64,000 nt of DNA from Shewanella oneidensis MR-1 (GTDB lineage Bacteria; Pseudomonadota; Gammaproteobacteria; Enterobacterales; Shewanellaceae). Below are positions 55,098 to 64,000 of this stretch, in pieces; the first letter of the stretch is position 1; the number at the start of each line of letters is the position of its first letter. Both the position numbers and the translations under genes were made by a program. The stretch covers positions 4,511,029-4,575,028 of the forward strand of contig NC_004347.2 of assembly GCF_000146165.2 (NCBI RefSeq). Reading direction: 5' to 3'. The notes below the pieces were generated by a model. That model was not told where the DNA came from, ran no database searches, and was given only the letters and a program-made list of their open reading frames with translations.

Positions 55098-56914
55098 GCG
55101 ACATTGTGATAACCCCGCCGAGTGATTTGATGGGCCCAGTCCCAATAAAGCTGGCGCTGGTGATCCCCAATTACAATCACAGTGCCGCCATCAGCCAAGC
55201 CTTATCCGAGCTTGCCGCCCTCAATCTGCCCTGCTATTTGATTGACGATGGCAGTAATGATGAGACCCGCTATCTGCTGCAATCCTTAGCGGAGCAACAC
55301 GATTGGGTGACTTTGTTGCAACACCCCTACAATCGGGGCAAAGGCGCCGCTGTGATGACTGGGCTTCGCAGCGCCTATCGCGATGGTTTTACCCATGCGC
55401 TGCAGGTCGATGCCGACGGCCAACATAATCTGAGCGATATCCCCGCCATGCTGGCCAAGGCGCAGGCCAAGCCGGATGCGCTGATTTCGGGCAAACCCGA
55501 GTACGACAAGTCCGTCCCCAAGGGGCGACTCTATGGCCGTTATCTCACCCATTTTTGGGTATGGGTCGAAACCTTAAGCTTTGATATTCAAGATTCTATG
55601 TGCGGATTTAGGGTGTATCCCTTAGCCGCCACTGAGCGCCTCTTCAGCAAGCAAGCGCTGACAGAACGGATGGATTTTGATATCGAAATTCTAGTAAAAC
55701 TCTACTGGCAGGGGGTGGAAATTCTGTTTCATCCCACCAAGGTCATTTATCCCGAAAATGGCGTCAGCCACTTTCAATGTGTGGCCGACAATGTGCGTAT
55801 ATCTAAGCTGCACACGCGGTTATTTTTCGGCATGTTAAAGCGTCTGCCGCAGCTGCTGCGCCGTAAACAAGCGGCTAAATCGACGTCATCCGCTCATACT
55901 GCGACCCATTGGTCAGCCATGAAGGAGCGCGGCAGTTATTGGGGCATCAAACTGTTAGTCGAAAGCTACCGCTTTGGGGGCCATTGGCTGTGCCGCGCCA
56001 TTATGTATCCAGTGATTTGCTACTTCTTCCTGACCGGCAAAGTCAGCCGCGAGGCCTCGAGGGATTTTCTGCGCCGAGTGCAACACCTCGAACCGCAGCA
56101 TCCTCAGCTTAATCAGCCTGTTGGCTGGCGCGACAGTCTGAATCACTTTATCGCCTTCGGAAATGCGGCGCTCGATAGAATCGATGCTTGGTGCGATCGC
56201 ATCCAATTAAGCCAAGTGGACTTTCCAGACCGTCAAGTGCTCGCCGATCAGCTAGAAAGTGGCAAAGGTGCCGTGCTGCTGGTGTCCCACTTAGGCAATC
56301 TCGAGCTGTGCCGCGCGATTTCAATCCACCAGCGTAAGGTCAAAGTGAATGTCATGGTGTTAACCAGCCATGCCGAAAACTTTAATAATGTACTCAAGCA
56401 ATTAAACCCCAATAGCTCGCTGAATTTGATTCAAGTAACCGAGCTAAATCCCGCAACCTCCATGCTATTACAACAAAAAATTGAAGACGGCGAGTTAGTG
56501 GTGATTGCAGGGGATAGAACCTCATCCCACGCCCAAGGGCGAGTCGTGTACGCGCCATTTATGGGTCAAGATGCAGCCTTCCCGCAGGGGCCATTTATTT
56601 TGGCCGGACTCTTAGATTGCCCGGTTTATCTGATGTTTTGCCTGCGTGAGCAAGGGCGTTATCGAGTGCATTTAGAACGCTTCGCCGAGACACTTAAAGG
56701 CCCACGAGCGGGCAGAATGGAACGACTCCAACAGGCCGTTTATCGCTACAGCGAACGCCTCGAACACTATGCAAGGCGTGAGCCCTTGCAATGGTTTAAC
56801 TTCTTTGATTTTTGGCGGGATGATAACCAGGTTAACCGCGCGACATCCGCCCACAAAACGACAGCAGCACTCCCGGAGCAGGAGCGCACTACAGACAGGA
56901 CAGAGCATTTATGA
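55094..56914 (+). CDS. Glycosyltransferase 2 and acyltransferase fusion
   Basis: 606 residues. The N-terminal half (about 10-240) is a GT-A glycosyltransferase: ALVIPNYNHSAAISQAL, LIDDGSNDETR and the metal-binding QVDADGQHN. The C-terminal half (about 290-590) resembles lipid A-type acyltransferases (LpxL/HtrB), with SHLGNLELCRAISIH (HX4-5E) and IAGDRTSSHAQ. The enzyme may build the glycosyl or lipid anchor to which the polyene is linked. GTG start overlaps the dehydratase stop. Confidence 0.88.
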   Translation: MSDIVITPPSDLMGPVPIKLALVIPNYNHSAAISQALSELAALNLPCYLIDDGSNDETRYLLQSLAEQHDWVTLLQHPYNRGKGAAVMTGLRSAYRDGFTHALQVDADGQHNLSDIPAMLAKAQAKPDALISGKPEYDKSVPKGRLYGRYLTHFWVWVETLSFDIQDSMCGFRVYPLAATERLFSKQALTERMDFDIEILVKLYWQGVEILFHPTKVIYPENGVSHFQCVADNVRISKLHTRLFFGMLKRLPQLLRRKQAAKSTSSAHTATHWSAMKERGSYWGIKLLVESYRFGGHWLCRAIMYPVICYFFLTGKVSREASRDFLRRVQHLEPQHPQLNQPVGWRDSLNHFIAFGNAALDRIDAWCDRIQLSQVDFPDRQVLADQLESGKGAVLLVSHLGNLELCRAISIHQRKVKVNVMVLTSHAENFNNVLKQLNPNSSLNLIQVTELNPATSMLLQQKIEDGELVVIAGDRTSSHAQGRVVYAPFMGQDAAFPQGPFILAGLLDCPVYLMFCLREQGRYRVHLERFAETLKGPRAGRMERLQQAVYRYSERLEHYARREPLQWFNFFDFWRDDNQVNRATSAHKTTAALPEQERTTDRTEHL

Positions 56915-58476
56915 GCCACGTAGTTACTCAAACGACAACCGTTGAGTCGCCAATCGAATTTGGCCGTCAGTTACTCACATTAGAGCAGGTCGTCGCCGTG
57001 GCTAAGGGCGCAAAGGTCAAACTCTGTGATGATGCCGATTATCAAGAATATATCCAAAAGGGCGCCCGCTTTATCGATAGTTTGCTGCACGAAGAAGGCG
57101 TGGTCTACGGCGTCACCACAGGCTATGGCGACTCTTGCACAGTGAATGTGAGTCTTGACTTGGTCCACGAGTTGCCGCTGCACTTATCCCGTTTTCATGG
57201 TTGTGGCCTTGGTGAAGTCTTAAGCGTAATGCAAGCGCGCGCCGTGATGGCTTGCCGTTTAAACTCCCTCGCCATTGGCAAATCCGGCGTGACATATGAG
57301 CTATTAAAGCGCATCCAAACCTTGCTTAATCTCAATATCGTGCCAGTGATCCCCGAAGAAGGCTCAGTCGGTGCCAGCGGAGACTTAACGCCACTGTCTT
57401 ACCTTGCCGCCGTGCTGGTTGGTGAGCGTGAGGTGATTTACCAAGGCGAGCGCCGAGCCACCAAAGAGGTTTATCACGAGCTGAATATCACGCCCCATGT
57501 GCTACGTCCCAAGGAAGGTTTAGCCCTGATGAACGGCACGGCAGTGATGACAGCGTTAGCCTGTTTAGCCTTTGATCGCGCACAATATTTAGCGCGTTTA
57601 GCCAGCCGCATTACCGCCATGGCGTCGTTAACCCTTAAAGGCAACTCCAACCATTTCGACGATATTCTGTTTGCCGCCAAACCTCATCCAGGGCAAAACC
57701 AAATCGCCACTTGGATACGGGAAGACTTGAACCACCATGTTCACCCGCGCAATTCCGACAGATTGCAGGACAGATATTCCATCCGCTGTGCGCCGCATAT
57801 TATTGGCGTGCTGCAGGATGCGCTGCCCTTTATGCGCCAATTTATCGAAACCGAAGTTAACAGCGCCAACGACAACCCGATTGTCGATGCTGAAGGCGAG
57901 CATATTCTCCATGGCGGCCATTTTTACGGCGGGCATATCGCCTTTGCGATGGACTCCTTAAAAAATATTGTGGCCAATATCGCCGATCTGATTGATCGCC
58001 AAATGGCATTAGTGATGGACCCTAAATTTAACAACGGCTTACCCGCTAACCTTTCGGGTTCAACCGGGCCACGCCGCGCCATCAACCATGGCTTTAAGGC
58101 GGTGCAAATCGGCGTTTCAGCCTGGACGGCAGAAGCACTGAAACACACTATGCCCGCAAGCGTTTTCTCACGCTCAACCGAATGCCACAACCAAGATAAA
58201 GTCAGCATGGGCACCATTGCCGCCCGCGACTGTATGCGTGTATTGCAACTAACGGAACAAGTCGCCGCCGCGGCGCTACTTGCTATGACTCAAGGCATTG
58301 ATCTGCGTATCACACAAAACGAGTTAGACGAAGCCTCACTGACGCCATCACTGGCGACCACGCTCGCCCAAGTGCGCGCTGACTTTGAGCCATTAGTCGA
58401 AGACAGACCGCTCGAAGCCGTGCTACGCCAAACCGTCGCTAAAATCCAAGCCGGTGAATGGGAAGTGTGCCGATGA
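56911..58476 (+). CDS. MIO-type aromatic amino acid ammonia-lyase (HAL/TAL family)
   Basis: 521 residues. The self-formed MIO cofactor triad Ala-Ser-Gly is in EEGSVGASGDLTPLSYLA (about residue 155). Family members deaminate histidine, tyrosine or phenylalanine. Near residue 93, where specificity is set, LSRFHGCGLG reads Phe-His. By family rule His-Leu marks tyrosine, Phe-Leu phenylalanine and Ser-His histidine, so this is not a clear match to any. In this operon a cinnamic or coumaric acid starter is the likely product. ATGA overlap with the preceding gene. Confidence 0.9.
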   Translation: MSHVVTQTTTVESPIEFGRQLLTLEQVVAVAKGAKVKLCDDADYQEYIQKGARFIDSLLHEEGVVYGVTTGYGDSCTVNVSLDLVHELPLHLSRFHGCGLGEVLSVMQARAVMACRLNSLAIGKSGVTYELLKRIQTLLNLNIVPVIPEEGSVGASGDLTPLSYLAAVLVGEREVIYQGERRATKEVYHELNITPHVLRPKEGLALMNGTAVMTALACLAFDRAQYLARLASRITAMASLTLKGNSNHFDDILFAAKPHPGQNQIATWIREDLNHHVHPRNSDRLQDRYSIRCAPHIIGVLQDALPFMRQFIETEVNSANDNPIVDAEGEHILHGGHFYGGHIAFAMDSLKNIVANIADLIDRQMALVMDPKFNNGLPANLSGSTGPRRAINHGFKAVQIGVSAWTAEALKHTMPASVFSRSTECHNQDKVSMGTIAARDCMRVLQLTEQVAAAALLAMTQGIDLRITQNELDEASLTPSLATTLAQVRADFEPLVEDRPLEAVLRQTVAKIQAGEWEVCR

Positions 58477-58907
58477 AAGCCTTGCTTAGCATAGAAATGG
58501 ACATGCAGGTCCCCTTCCACGATGTGGATTCGATGGGGATCACTTGGCATGGGAATTACCTGCGTTACTTTGAGGTCGCCCGCTGCAAATTGCTTGATGA
58601 ATTAGGCTACAACTACCGCCAAATGCGAGCCTCGAACTACGCTTGGCCGATTATTGATGTGCAAATCAAATACGTTAAGCCCAGCACCTTTGAGCAACAT
58701 ATTACCGTGCGTGCCGAGTTAGTTGAGTGGGAAAATCGCCTAAAAATCAATTATCAAATCCGTGATACCGCAACGGGCGAGCGCATCACTAAGGGCTATA
58801 CCATTCAAGCGGCGGTCGATATGACAAGCCAAGAAATGTGTTTTGTGACGCCTGAGGTGTTTCGCAGCAAAATCGCCCCGCTGCTGGCAAAGGTTGATAA
58901 CGAATGA
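58473..58907 (+). CDS. 4HBT-type acyl-CoA/ACP thioesterase
   Basis: 144 residues, hot-dog fold. The FHDVDSMGITWHGNYLRYFE segment has the catalytic aspartate and the conserved HGNYL. It may release or edit acyl chains. It overlaps the ammonia-lyase stop and the next start by ATGA-type junctions. Confidence 0.9.
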   Translation: MKALLSIEMDMQVPFHDVDSMGITWHGNYLRYFEVARCKLLDELGYNYRQMRASNYAWPIIDVQIKYVKPSTFEQHITVRAELVEWENRLKINYQIRDTATGERITKGYTIQAAVDMTSQEMCFVTPEVFRSKIAPLLAKVDNE

Positions 58908-59734
58908 ATGCCATCCTCAAAACCTGGTCGCGAGCTAAGTGGGTGCAATGCTTCTGCCAAGGCGCACTTTTAAGCTGCACTGTACTGCTTGGCTCAGTAC
59001 AGGCACAAAGCCTCTCCCCAGAGCCTCTTCTCACAGATGCGAGCCAATATCAGCCCCTGTTTAACCAAGGAGCCGATAACGCCGCGCTACTTGCTCTCAG
59101 CCAAAAGCTTAACCTTGGCGAGACGGTACGCGGCCACTTTGTACAATCCCGCCAACTTAAAGTGTTAAAAAAGCCCCTCATTAGCCAAGGTCAGTTTGTA
59201 TTCGACAAAGATCAAGGGCTGATTTGGCAGCAGCTTGCGCCCTTTGAGTCCTTGCTCATTTTAAAGGATAAGCAACTTATTCAGCGGGATAGCCAAGGAC
59301 GAGTGCAAGTCAGCAACGCCGATGCTTCGGCAAGTGCTGCGGCCATGGGAGATTTATTACCAAGTCTGGTGAGTGCCATGCTGGGCGGCGATATTTCAGG
59401 ATTAAGCAATCATTTTGAGCTGCATTTCTTAGCTCAAGAAACGTTAACAAAAGAAAAGTCAGCTAAGGAAAACTGGCAGCTAGGATTAACCCCTAAAGAT
59501 CCGCTGATGAAAAAAGCCATCGCTAACATGGTGCTCGAAGGCAGCGATACTCTTCATGCCTTAGTGCTGCTCAGCGCCGCACCCAGCGTGAGTCCGCAGG
59601 ATATCACCCGTATCGATTTTCGCGAGCTGCGCCAAGGTAAGCTAAGCGACGCCGAATTAGCCCAGTTCTCTATCGCGCTAACTCAAAAAAATCCTCCACG
59701 GGAGACAGATCCTAAAGAGAGTAAGGCAAAATAA
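58904..59734 (+). CDS. LolA-like outer-membrane lipoprotein carrier
   Basis: 276 residues. A hydrophobic signal (about 18-36, ending SVQAQ) is followed by the LolA-type fold (about 60-260, with GQFVFDKDQGLIWQQLAPFESL shown in part: GQFVFDKDQGLIWQQLAPFE). LolA carries lipid-linked proteins across the periplasm. Cluster members of this type are thought to carry the hydrophobic product. It overlaps the thioesterase stop. Confidence 0.88.
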   Translation: MNAILKTWSRAKWVQCFCQGALLSCTVLLGSVQAQSLSPEPLLTDASQYQPLFNQGADNAALLALSQKLNLGETVRGHFVQSRQLKVLKKPLISQGQFVFDKDQGLIWQQLAPFESLLILKDKQLIQRDSQGRVQVSNADASASAAAMGDLLPSLVSAMLGGDISGLSNHFELHFLAQETLTKEKSAKENWQLGLTPKDPLMKKAIANMVLEGSDTLHALVLLSAAPSVSPQDITRIDFRELRQGKLSDAELAQFSIALTQKNPPRETDPKESKAK

Positions 59735-62238
59735 TGACGCTCAAGATTGCCGCACGCATAAATCACACTTTAATGCAGACATCGATCAAATGGCGTTTAG
59801 CTATTTGGCTGAGCCTGATGCTGGCGGCGAGTCTATGGACGCTGCAACTGTGGCACAATGGGGCCAAGGTACAGAGTGATATTCTCGCCATGCTGCCCCA
59901 TCTGCAGCAAGACACACTCACGGCACGCGCCCTTGAGCAAGTGGAATCAACACTCGCCGATCAAGTGTATCTTGCCCTGATTGCCAAGGATGAAACACAA
60001 GCAATTGCCGCGGCAACACTCTTGATTGAGCAGCTTGAGGCTCAAAACGGCGCCTTTACCGATATTCGCAGCGCCGATATGCAGATGGGTGAAGCCCTAG
60101 GCCAATATTATTTTCCCCATCGATTTAAGCTATTAACCTCAGAGCAAACCGATGCATTAACCCATAATGGCCTCGATAGCTTAGTTGCCTCGGCAACTAC
60201 TCAGCTCTACAGCGCCTTTAGTTACGCCAATAGCCAACTCTTGACCCAAGATCCTTTGCTGTTATTTCCCGCCAATTTGCTCGCCCTCGCGCCCAGTTCG
60301 AAACTGAGCGCCAAGCAAGGGATTTTACTTGCTCATCCCAACCAAGGTGTTGATAACAGTGAAGGCGTGGCCGCCATTGTAATGGCAAAGGGCAAAGACA
60401 GCGCCTTTAATCCCAATGCCCAACTCATTCAGCAAGCAGCGTTAACACAAGCACTTACCGCAGTGACTGAGCAATATGCCGGCATACAAGTATTACAGGC
60501 GGGCGCACTGTTTCATGCCATTGAAGCCACCAATACCGCTAAGAGTGAAATCTCTATCCTCGGCCTCGCCTCTCTGCTTGGCGTGGTGTTATTAGTCTGG
60601 CTGGCCTTTCGCTCCGTCATGCCGCTGCTGCTGGCGATAGTGACAATATCCAGCGGCCTACTGCTGGCGGTGACCTTTACCTTAAGCGTGTTTGGGGAAC
60701 TGCATTTGCTCACCCTCGTCTTTGGCACCAGCCTGATTGGGATAGCCATCGACTACAGTTTCCACTTTTACTGCGAACGCCTAAACGAGCAACATCACAG
60801 CGCTCAGGCGACTGTGGCCTATATCTTCCCCACAGTGTCACTCGCCTTTATCACCAGCGCCTTGGCCTATGTCGGCATTGGCCTCGCGCCGTTTCCCGGC
60901 ATGCAGCAAGTGGCGATTTTCTGCGCCTCTGGCTTACTCGGTGCCTACCTGACGTTAGTGCTGGCTTACCCACTCTTAGCGGGCAGCAAGTTACCTTCGG
61001 GAGAGCAGCCGCTGAATCTTGCTCAGGCTTATCTTGCACGCATGGCGCAATTCTCAAACAAGCTAGTGTCGCCATGGGGTTTGAGTCTATTCACCTTAAT
61101 ACTCGCAGGTGTCTGCCTGCTGGGCATCAGTCAACTTAAGGTGGATGATGATATTCGCCATTTACAGCAAAGCCCAGTGAGCGTGACAGAGCCTGAAGAT
61201 AAGCTCAGAAAACTCCTCAGTGGTGGCACGGATAACCAGTTTTTATTAGTGCGCGCGCCCAGCGAAGAAGCCTTATTGCAGAAACTCGAAAGCCTAGGCC
61301 CACAACTCGATATCGCCATTAAACAGCAAGAACTGGGCAACTATGTTAGCCTCAGCAGTTACCTGCCAAGCAAGCAAAAACAAGATGCAGCATATCGGTT
61401 ACAGGGCGAGATTTATCAATCGCAACTCTCCGCAGTACTCAGTAGCATAGGGCTAGATGACAGCCTAGCGCCAAGCCTTTCTGTAGCCTATCTTGCCGCC
61501 AAGGATAGCTATATCACCCCGACGGATTTTTTCGAACTTGGCCTAGGTAAACAGCTAGCGCCACTTTGGCTTGCACCTCTGGGATTAGCGCCGCTTGAAC
61601 ACTCAACGGACCCAACGGCCAGTGCAGATAATACAAAACTAGGAAGCGACAGCCATGGCGCCATAGTGTTGCTCGGTGGTATTGAAGATATTGCGGCTCT
61701 CAAAGCGCGCTTTGCCAAAGATCCACAGGTGCAACTCGTCGATAAAGTCGCGGATATTTCCACCTTGATGGGGCATTATCGCCTGCTTACCCTTAAATTA
61801 TTGGGGCTAGCACTCGTTATCGCGCTCTTGCTATTTAGCCTAAGTTTTGGACTCAAAAAGGCCACTGTGGTCGTCGCCGTGCCTGCACTCGCCGCGGTAC
61901 TCACCTTAGCCATTTTAGGATTAGTCGGCTCTCCCTTAAGCTTATTCCATGCGCTGGCGCTGATTTTAATCTTCGGGATTGGGATAGATTACAGCTTGTT
62001 TTTTGCCTCCGTTGAGCAACATGGCAAGGCGGTCATGATGGCGGTATTTATGTCCGCCTGTTCGACCCTATTGGCCTTTGGCTTACTCGCCTTTAGCCAA
62101 ACCCAAGCTATTCATTACTTTGGATTAACCCTATCCCTAGGCATAGGCTTTACCTTTGTACTTTCGCCATTGATTTTGACCACAAGTCAGGTTTTAACCA
62201 CCAACAAGGTCTCGATACCTACAAGGAATGTTATTTAA
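59734..62238 (+). CDS. MMPL/RND-family exporter
   Basis: 834 residues. An N-terminal helix (about 21-42) and large periplasmic domains alternate with two sets of membrane helices (about 270-445 and 685-820). Each set has the usual conserved aspartate: GTSLIGIAIDYSFHFYCERL and IFGIGIDYSLFFASVEQ. The family exports lipids and polyketides; here it would hand the polyene to the LolA-like carrier. Start overlaps the previous stop by one base. Confidence 0.9.
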   Translation: MTLKIAARINHTLMQTSIKWRLAIWLSLMLAASLWTLQLWHNGAKVQSDILAMLPHLQQDTLTARALEQVESTLADQVYLALIAKDETQAIAAATLLIEQLEAQNGAFTDIRSADMQMGEALGQYYFPHRFKLLTSEQTDALTHNGLDSLVASATTQLYSAFSYANSQLLTQDPLLLFPANLLALAPSSKLSAKQGILLAHPNQGVDNSEGVAAIVMAKGKDSAFNPNAQLIQQAALTQALTAVTEQYAGIQVLQAGALFHAIEATNTAKSEISILGLASLLGVVLLVWLAFRSVMPLLLAIVTISSGLLLAVTFTLSVFGELHLLTLVFGTSLIGIAIDYSFHFYCERLNEQHHSAQATVAYIFPTVSLAFITSALAYVGIGLAPFPGMQQVAIFCASGLLGAYLTLVLAYPLLAGSKLPSGEQPLNLAQAYLARMAQFSNKLVSPWGLSLFTLILAGVCLLGISQLKVDDDIRHLQQSPVSVTEPEDKLRKLLSGGTDNQFLLVRAPSEEALLQKLESLGPQLDIAIKQQELGNYVSLSSYLPSKQKQDAAYRLQGEIYQSQLSAVLSSIGLDDSLAPSLSVAYLAAKDSYITPTDFFELGLGKQLAPLWLAPLGLAPLEHSTDPTASADNTKLGSDSHGAIVLLGGIEDIAALKARFAKDPQVQLVDKVADISTLMGHYRLLTLKLLGLALVIALLLFSLSFGLKKATVVVAVPALAAVLTLAILGLVGSPLSLFHALALILIFGIGIDYSLFFASVEQHGKAVMMAVFMSACSTLLAFGLLAFSQTQAIHYFGLTLSLGIGFTFVLSPLILTTSQVLTTNKVSIPTRNVI

Positions 62239-63549
62239 ATGTCTACCTCTACTGCGGCTAGTGCCACACAGTCCTACTCCCTTTGCGTCGATGTGGCCAT
62301 TATTGGTGCGGGCCCCTCAGGCTCGATTGCCGCTAGCCTGCTACATAAGCAAGGCAAACGTGTCGTCGTGCTTGAAAGACAACACTTTCCGCGCTTTTCG
62401 ATCGGTGAGAGTTTGCTGCCCTGCTGTATGCAATTTATTGAAGAAGCTGGCATGTTAGAGGCGCTGAATGCCGCGGGATTCCAATATAAAAATGGTGCAG
62501 CCTTCCGCCGTAACGGGGTGTATACCACCTTCGACTTTACCGACAAATTTACCCCAGGACCGGGGACAACCTTCCAAGTGCAACGGGGAAACTTCGACAA
62601 ATTACTCGCCGATACTGCGGCAAGCTTTGGGGTGGAGATCCGTTACGGTGAAACCGTTGAGGCGATAGATTTAACTGCCGCACCACGTTTAACTGTGCGT
62701 AACGAGCAGGGTGAACTTTATCAAGTCGAGGCCAAATATGTGCTCGATGCCAGCGGTTTTGGCCGCGTATTACCACGGCTGCTCGACCTAGAAACGCCGT
62801 CTTCACTACCCACCCGCAGCGCCATCTTCACCCATGTGGAAGATAACATCAGCGATCCCAACTTCGACCGAAATAAGATTTTAATTAGCGTGCATCCGCT
62901 GCATCAGGATATTTGGTACTGGTTGATTCCCTTCAGCAACGGCCGCTGCTCACTTGGTGTGGTAGCCGAACCACAATTACTCGCGCGCCTCGAAGGCGAT
63001 TTAGAGCAGCAGTTACTGACCATAGTCAAGGAAGAGCCAGGCCTTAACGCACTGCTTGCCAATGCCAAAGTCGCCCAACCCTGCGCGACACTCAAGGGCT
63101 ATTCCGCCAACGTGTCGCGCCTCGCCACCGATAAATTTGCGTTGCTGGGCAATGCCGGCGAGTTCCTCGACCCCGTGTTTTCATCGGGCGTGACTATCGC
63201 GATGCAGTCGGCATCCATGGCAGCCAAATGCGTGACCAAACAACTTAATGGTGGCACAGTGGATTGGCCTACCGAGTACTCAGCGCCGTTAATGCAAGGG
63301 GTGAACACCTTCCGCACCTATGTGCAGGCTTGGTACGATGGCCGCTTCCAAGATGTGATTTTTTATGAAGATCCGAACCCTAAAATCAAGCAGATGATTT
63401 GCTCGATTTTGGCGGGCTATGCTTGGGATGTGCAAAATCCCTTTGTTAAAGAATCCGAGCGACGTCTCAATATGGTGGTCGAGCTATGTCGGCAGGATGC
63501 TGAACTAATAACCGCCGAACCAGCCATTAGCGAATTAGCCGAGGTGTAA
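62239..63549 (+). CDS. FAD-dependent oxidoreductase, halogenase-like
   Basis: 436 residues. FAD-binding motif IIGAGPSGSIAASLL (about 19-33), followed by ERQHFPRFSIGESLLP. Two motifs shared with flavin-dependent halogenases are present: WYWLIP (WxWxIP, about residue 227) and FLDPVFSSGV (FxxPxxSxG, near 310). Family members without halogenase activity also exist, so activity is uncertain; a reductase or dehydrogenase role on the polyene is an alternative. Directly follows the exporter gene. Confidence 0.85.
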   Translation: MSTSTAASATQSYSLCVDVAIIGAGPSGSIAASLLHKQGKRVVVLERQHFPRFSIGESLLPCCMQFIEEAGMLEALNAAGFQYKNGAAFRRNGVYTTFDFTDKFTPGPGTTFQVQRGNFDKLLADTAASFGVEIRYGETVEAIDLTAAPRLTVRNEQGELYQVEAKYVLDASGFGRVLPRLLDLETPSSLPTRSAIFTHVEDNISDPNFDRNKILISVHPLHQDIWYWLIPFSNGRCSLGVVAEPQLLARLEGDLEQQLLTIVKEEPGLNALLANAKVAQPCATLKGYSANVSRLATDKFALLGNAGEFLDPVFSSGVTIAMQSASMAAKCVTKQLNGGTVDWPTEYSAPLMQGVNTFRTYVQAWYDGRFQDVIFYEDPNPKIKQMICSILAGYAWDVQNPFVKESERRLNMVVELCRQDAELITAEPAISELAEV

Positions 63550-63553
63550 TTCG

Positions 63554-64000
63554 ATGCGTCTAAGCCCTAACGCCAAAGGCCGCACAAAAGCGATAGTGAC
63601 AGTTGCCCTAATGCTCTCAAGCCTCGGCTTGATAGGCTGCAGTGAGCTGCTCTATCGGCAAACCTGCGTCGGATTCACAAAAGATATGCGTTATTGCTTA
63701 GCGCCACTGCCACAGCATTTTGGCCCTGCAACGGATAAAACGCCCGCTAAACCAACTAGCAATCAGCCTACCGCAAACCAGACTGGCACTGACTCTCCGA
63801 GCCTGAGCCAGCAAGGCGACAGCAAAGCAAAGGTATCCTCCCAATCTTTTAGTCAGAAGGTGAGCATTAAAGTGGGCGATAACACCCATGAACTGCTCAC
63901 CCAGCTCGAACTTGAAGGGGAACGCATGACGCTGGTTGGGCTCGCTCCGCTAGGGCAAGCGTTGTTTACCTTGGTTTACGATGGAAATACACTCAGCAGT
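63554..64000 (+). CDS. DUF3261 lipoprotein, 5' part
   Basis: 149 codons up to the window end. The signal peptide ends in a lipobox LIGC (Cys33), and the mature part starts SELLYRQTCVGF, then a Thr/Gln/Ser-rich linker, then the opening of the DUF3261 domain. DUF3261 proteins accompany aryl-polyene clusters and may help place the product in the outer membrane. It starts 5 bases after the flavoprotein stop. The gene continues beyond the window. Confidence 0.85.
   Translation, partial: MRLSPNAKGRTKAIVTVALMLSSLGLIGCSELLYRQTCVGFTKDMRYCLAPLPQHFGPATDKTPAKPTSNQPTANQTGTDSPSLSQQGDSKAKVSSQSFSQKVSIKVGDNTHELLTQLELEGERMTLVGLAPLGQALFTLVYDGNTLSS

Overview
The window reads as a chromosome segment of a Shewanella species (Gammaproteobacteria). 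The evidence is the Shewanella-type extracellular DMSO-reductase cluster with decaheme cytochrome and beta-barrel partners, the MtrB-style CxxC porin, the gene content on both sides, and short interspersed elements that I associate with this genus. No database was searched, so the genus call rests on recognition of protein families and gene order.

Layout. 1-4.3 kb: the end of a LapD-like degenerate GGDEF/EAL protein, a tRNA operon on the minus strand (Arg-CCG, His-GTG and two identical Pro-TGG), and a GAF-GAF-GGDEF-EAL protein with an intact GGDEF and an eroded EAL. 4.4-12 kb: rep helicase, a TetR-regulated RND efflux pair with a perfect palindromic operator, and ubiK. 12-20.9 kb: housekeeping and unknown genes (AlkX/YcaQ-type glycosylase, CreD, PAP2 phosphatase, Lrp/AsnC regulator, NSS transporter, Tim44-like protein), with a MITE-like element at 17.4 kb. 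21.1-22.9 kb: an insertion-like block in which an AT-rich AbiTii-type gene is enclosed by two inverted copies of a structured repeat of about 240 bp. An antisense group IIC intron 3' end lies just behind its stop codon.

23-33.3 kb: branched-chain amino acid synthesis. The ilvGMDA operon has an attenuator and a 29-residue leader peptide rich in Ile, Val and Leu. Upstream are ilvC and the divergent regulator gene ilvY. 33.3-36 kb: a CNNM/CorC transporter, a solute-binding-protein pseudogene broken by one in-frame TAA, and a YkgJ-type cysteine-cluster protein. 36.2-47 kb: an AT-rich respiratory block. It holds a Crp-like regulator, a large haem-free lipoprotein, and an operon for a TorD-like chaperone, an unknown protein, DmsE (10 haem motifs), DmsF, DmsA (Tat lipoprotein) and DmsB. 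Together these should carry electrons across the outer membrane to a surface molybdoenzyme.

47.2-50.4 kb: recG and a DUF3014 protein. 50.7 kb to the end: an aryl-polyene-type biosynthetic operon whose genes mostly overlap by a few bases: ketosynthase-like protein, acyltransferase, two ACPs, membrane protein, AMP-ligase, dehydratase, glycosyltransferase-acyltransferase fusion, MIO ammonia-lyase, thioesterase, LolA-like carrier, MMPL exporter, halogenase-like flavoprotein and a DUF3261 lipoprotein cut by the window end. The ammonia-lyase probably makes an aryl acid starter, the ligase activates it, the ACP set elongates it, and the carrier and exporter move the product to the envelope.
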